From NCBI RefSeq assembly GCF_049701175.1, contig NZ_JBNATW010000010.1, forward strand, positions 12,287 to 76,286: a stretch of DNA of 64,000 bases, read 5' to 3'. Source of the stretch: Thermovenabulum sp049701175 (GTDB lineage: Bacteria; Bacillota; Thermosediminibacteria; Thermosediminibacterales; Thermosediminibacteraceae). The notes under the pieces were generated by a model. The model did no database searches, had not been told where the DNA came from, and saw only the letters and a list, made by a program, of their open reading frames with translations. The position numbers and the translations under genes are program-made. Of the stretch, positions 63,920-64,000 are shown piece by piece (positions within the stretch are counted from its first letter, which is position 1; each line of letters opens with the position of its first letter).

Positions 63920-64000
63920 GTGAGGTTGGATATTACTAAGTATGCAAAAAAGTCAAGAAGATATATGGCATCAGCAGAAGGACACAAGGATTTATGGGCA
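63920..64000 (+). CDS. Start of an unknown gene (cut by window end)
   Basis: The frame from GTG 63920 (or TTG 63926) stays open for 27 codons to the window end: LDITKYAKKSRRYMASAEGHKDLW is visible. Just upstream, AGGAGG (63868-63873) serves a TTG at 63882 that encodes a 13-codon peptide ending in TGA at 63921-63923, overlapping this GTG (GTGA). The short peptide may be a leader, or the true N-terminus may be disrupted. No family is recognised. Confidence 0.35.
   Translation, partial: MRLDITKYAKKSRRYMASAEGHKDLWA

Overview
The window looks like a low-GC, spore-forming, thermophilic and anaerobic member of the Clostridia (Firmicutes). This is inferred from the strong AGGAGG-type ribosome binding sites, the sporulation and Gram-positive envelope genes (splB, csaB, a tagA-like gene, a minJ-like gene), Stickland-type proline reduction using selenocysteine, and a partial extracellular-electron-transfer module like those of iron-reducing Firmicutes. 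No rRNA, tRNA, CRISPR array, transposase or phage gene was recognised.

Layout. Positions 1-12.4 kb are mixed housekeeping: a truncated phosphoesterase, a PAS-domain remnant, ychF, a Cof-type HAD phosphatase, a beta-propeller lipoprotein, a pseudouridine synthase, a cytoplasmic subtilisin, an extracellular polysaccharide deacetylase, a nitrilase behind a structured leader, splB and rtcB. Positions 12.5-17.3 kb hold a flavin-based electron-transfer cluster: NDH-2 with a C-terminal membrane domain, a polyprenyl diphosphate synthase, a tandem FMN-binding lipoprotein and a UbiA prenyltransferase. Positions 17.6-22.2 kb are a complete branched-chain amino acid ABC transporter (livKHMGF). Positions 22.3-28.8 kb contain an unknown protein, an inverted-repeat-bounded element carrying a 29-residue hydrophobic ORF, an HD-GYP protein, secA and prfB (with its programmed frameshift).

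Positions 28.8-33.9 kb form a cell-surface operon (DUF5693 protein, csaB, tagA-like, YitT). Positions 34.1-39.8 kb are a three-gene carbohydrate cluster ending in a 1164-residue fusion of a glycosyltransferase and a GH130 phosphorylase-like domain. Positions 39.9-45.1 kb are a division and envelope operon (ftsEX, EnvC-like M23 protein, CtpA protease, MinJ-like PDZ protein).

Positions 45.7-56.8 kb hold the most distinctive system, a D-proline reductase locus. The sigma-54 activator prdR precedes a -24/-12 promoter and then prdC, prdA, a small CBO2463-type protein, the selenoprotein gene prdB (in-frame UGA followed by a SECIS-like hairpin), prdD, prdE, the proline racemase gene prdF and a TSUP permease. 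A sodium symporter with its small subunit follows. PrdF would supply D-proline, PrdAB would reduce it, and PrdC would deliver electrons. PrdD and PrdE look like PrdA split exactly at its pyruvoyl self-cleavage site. Positions 56.9-64 kb contain uvrB-uvrA behind a LexA-like box and a CstA-family carbon-starvation transporter.
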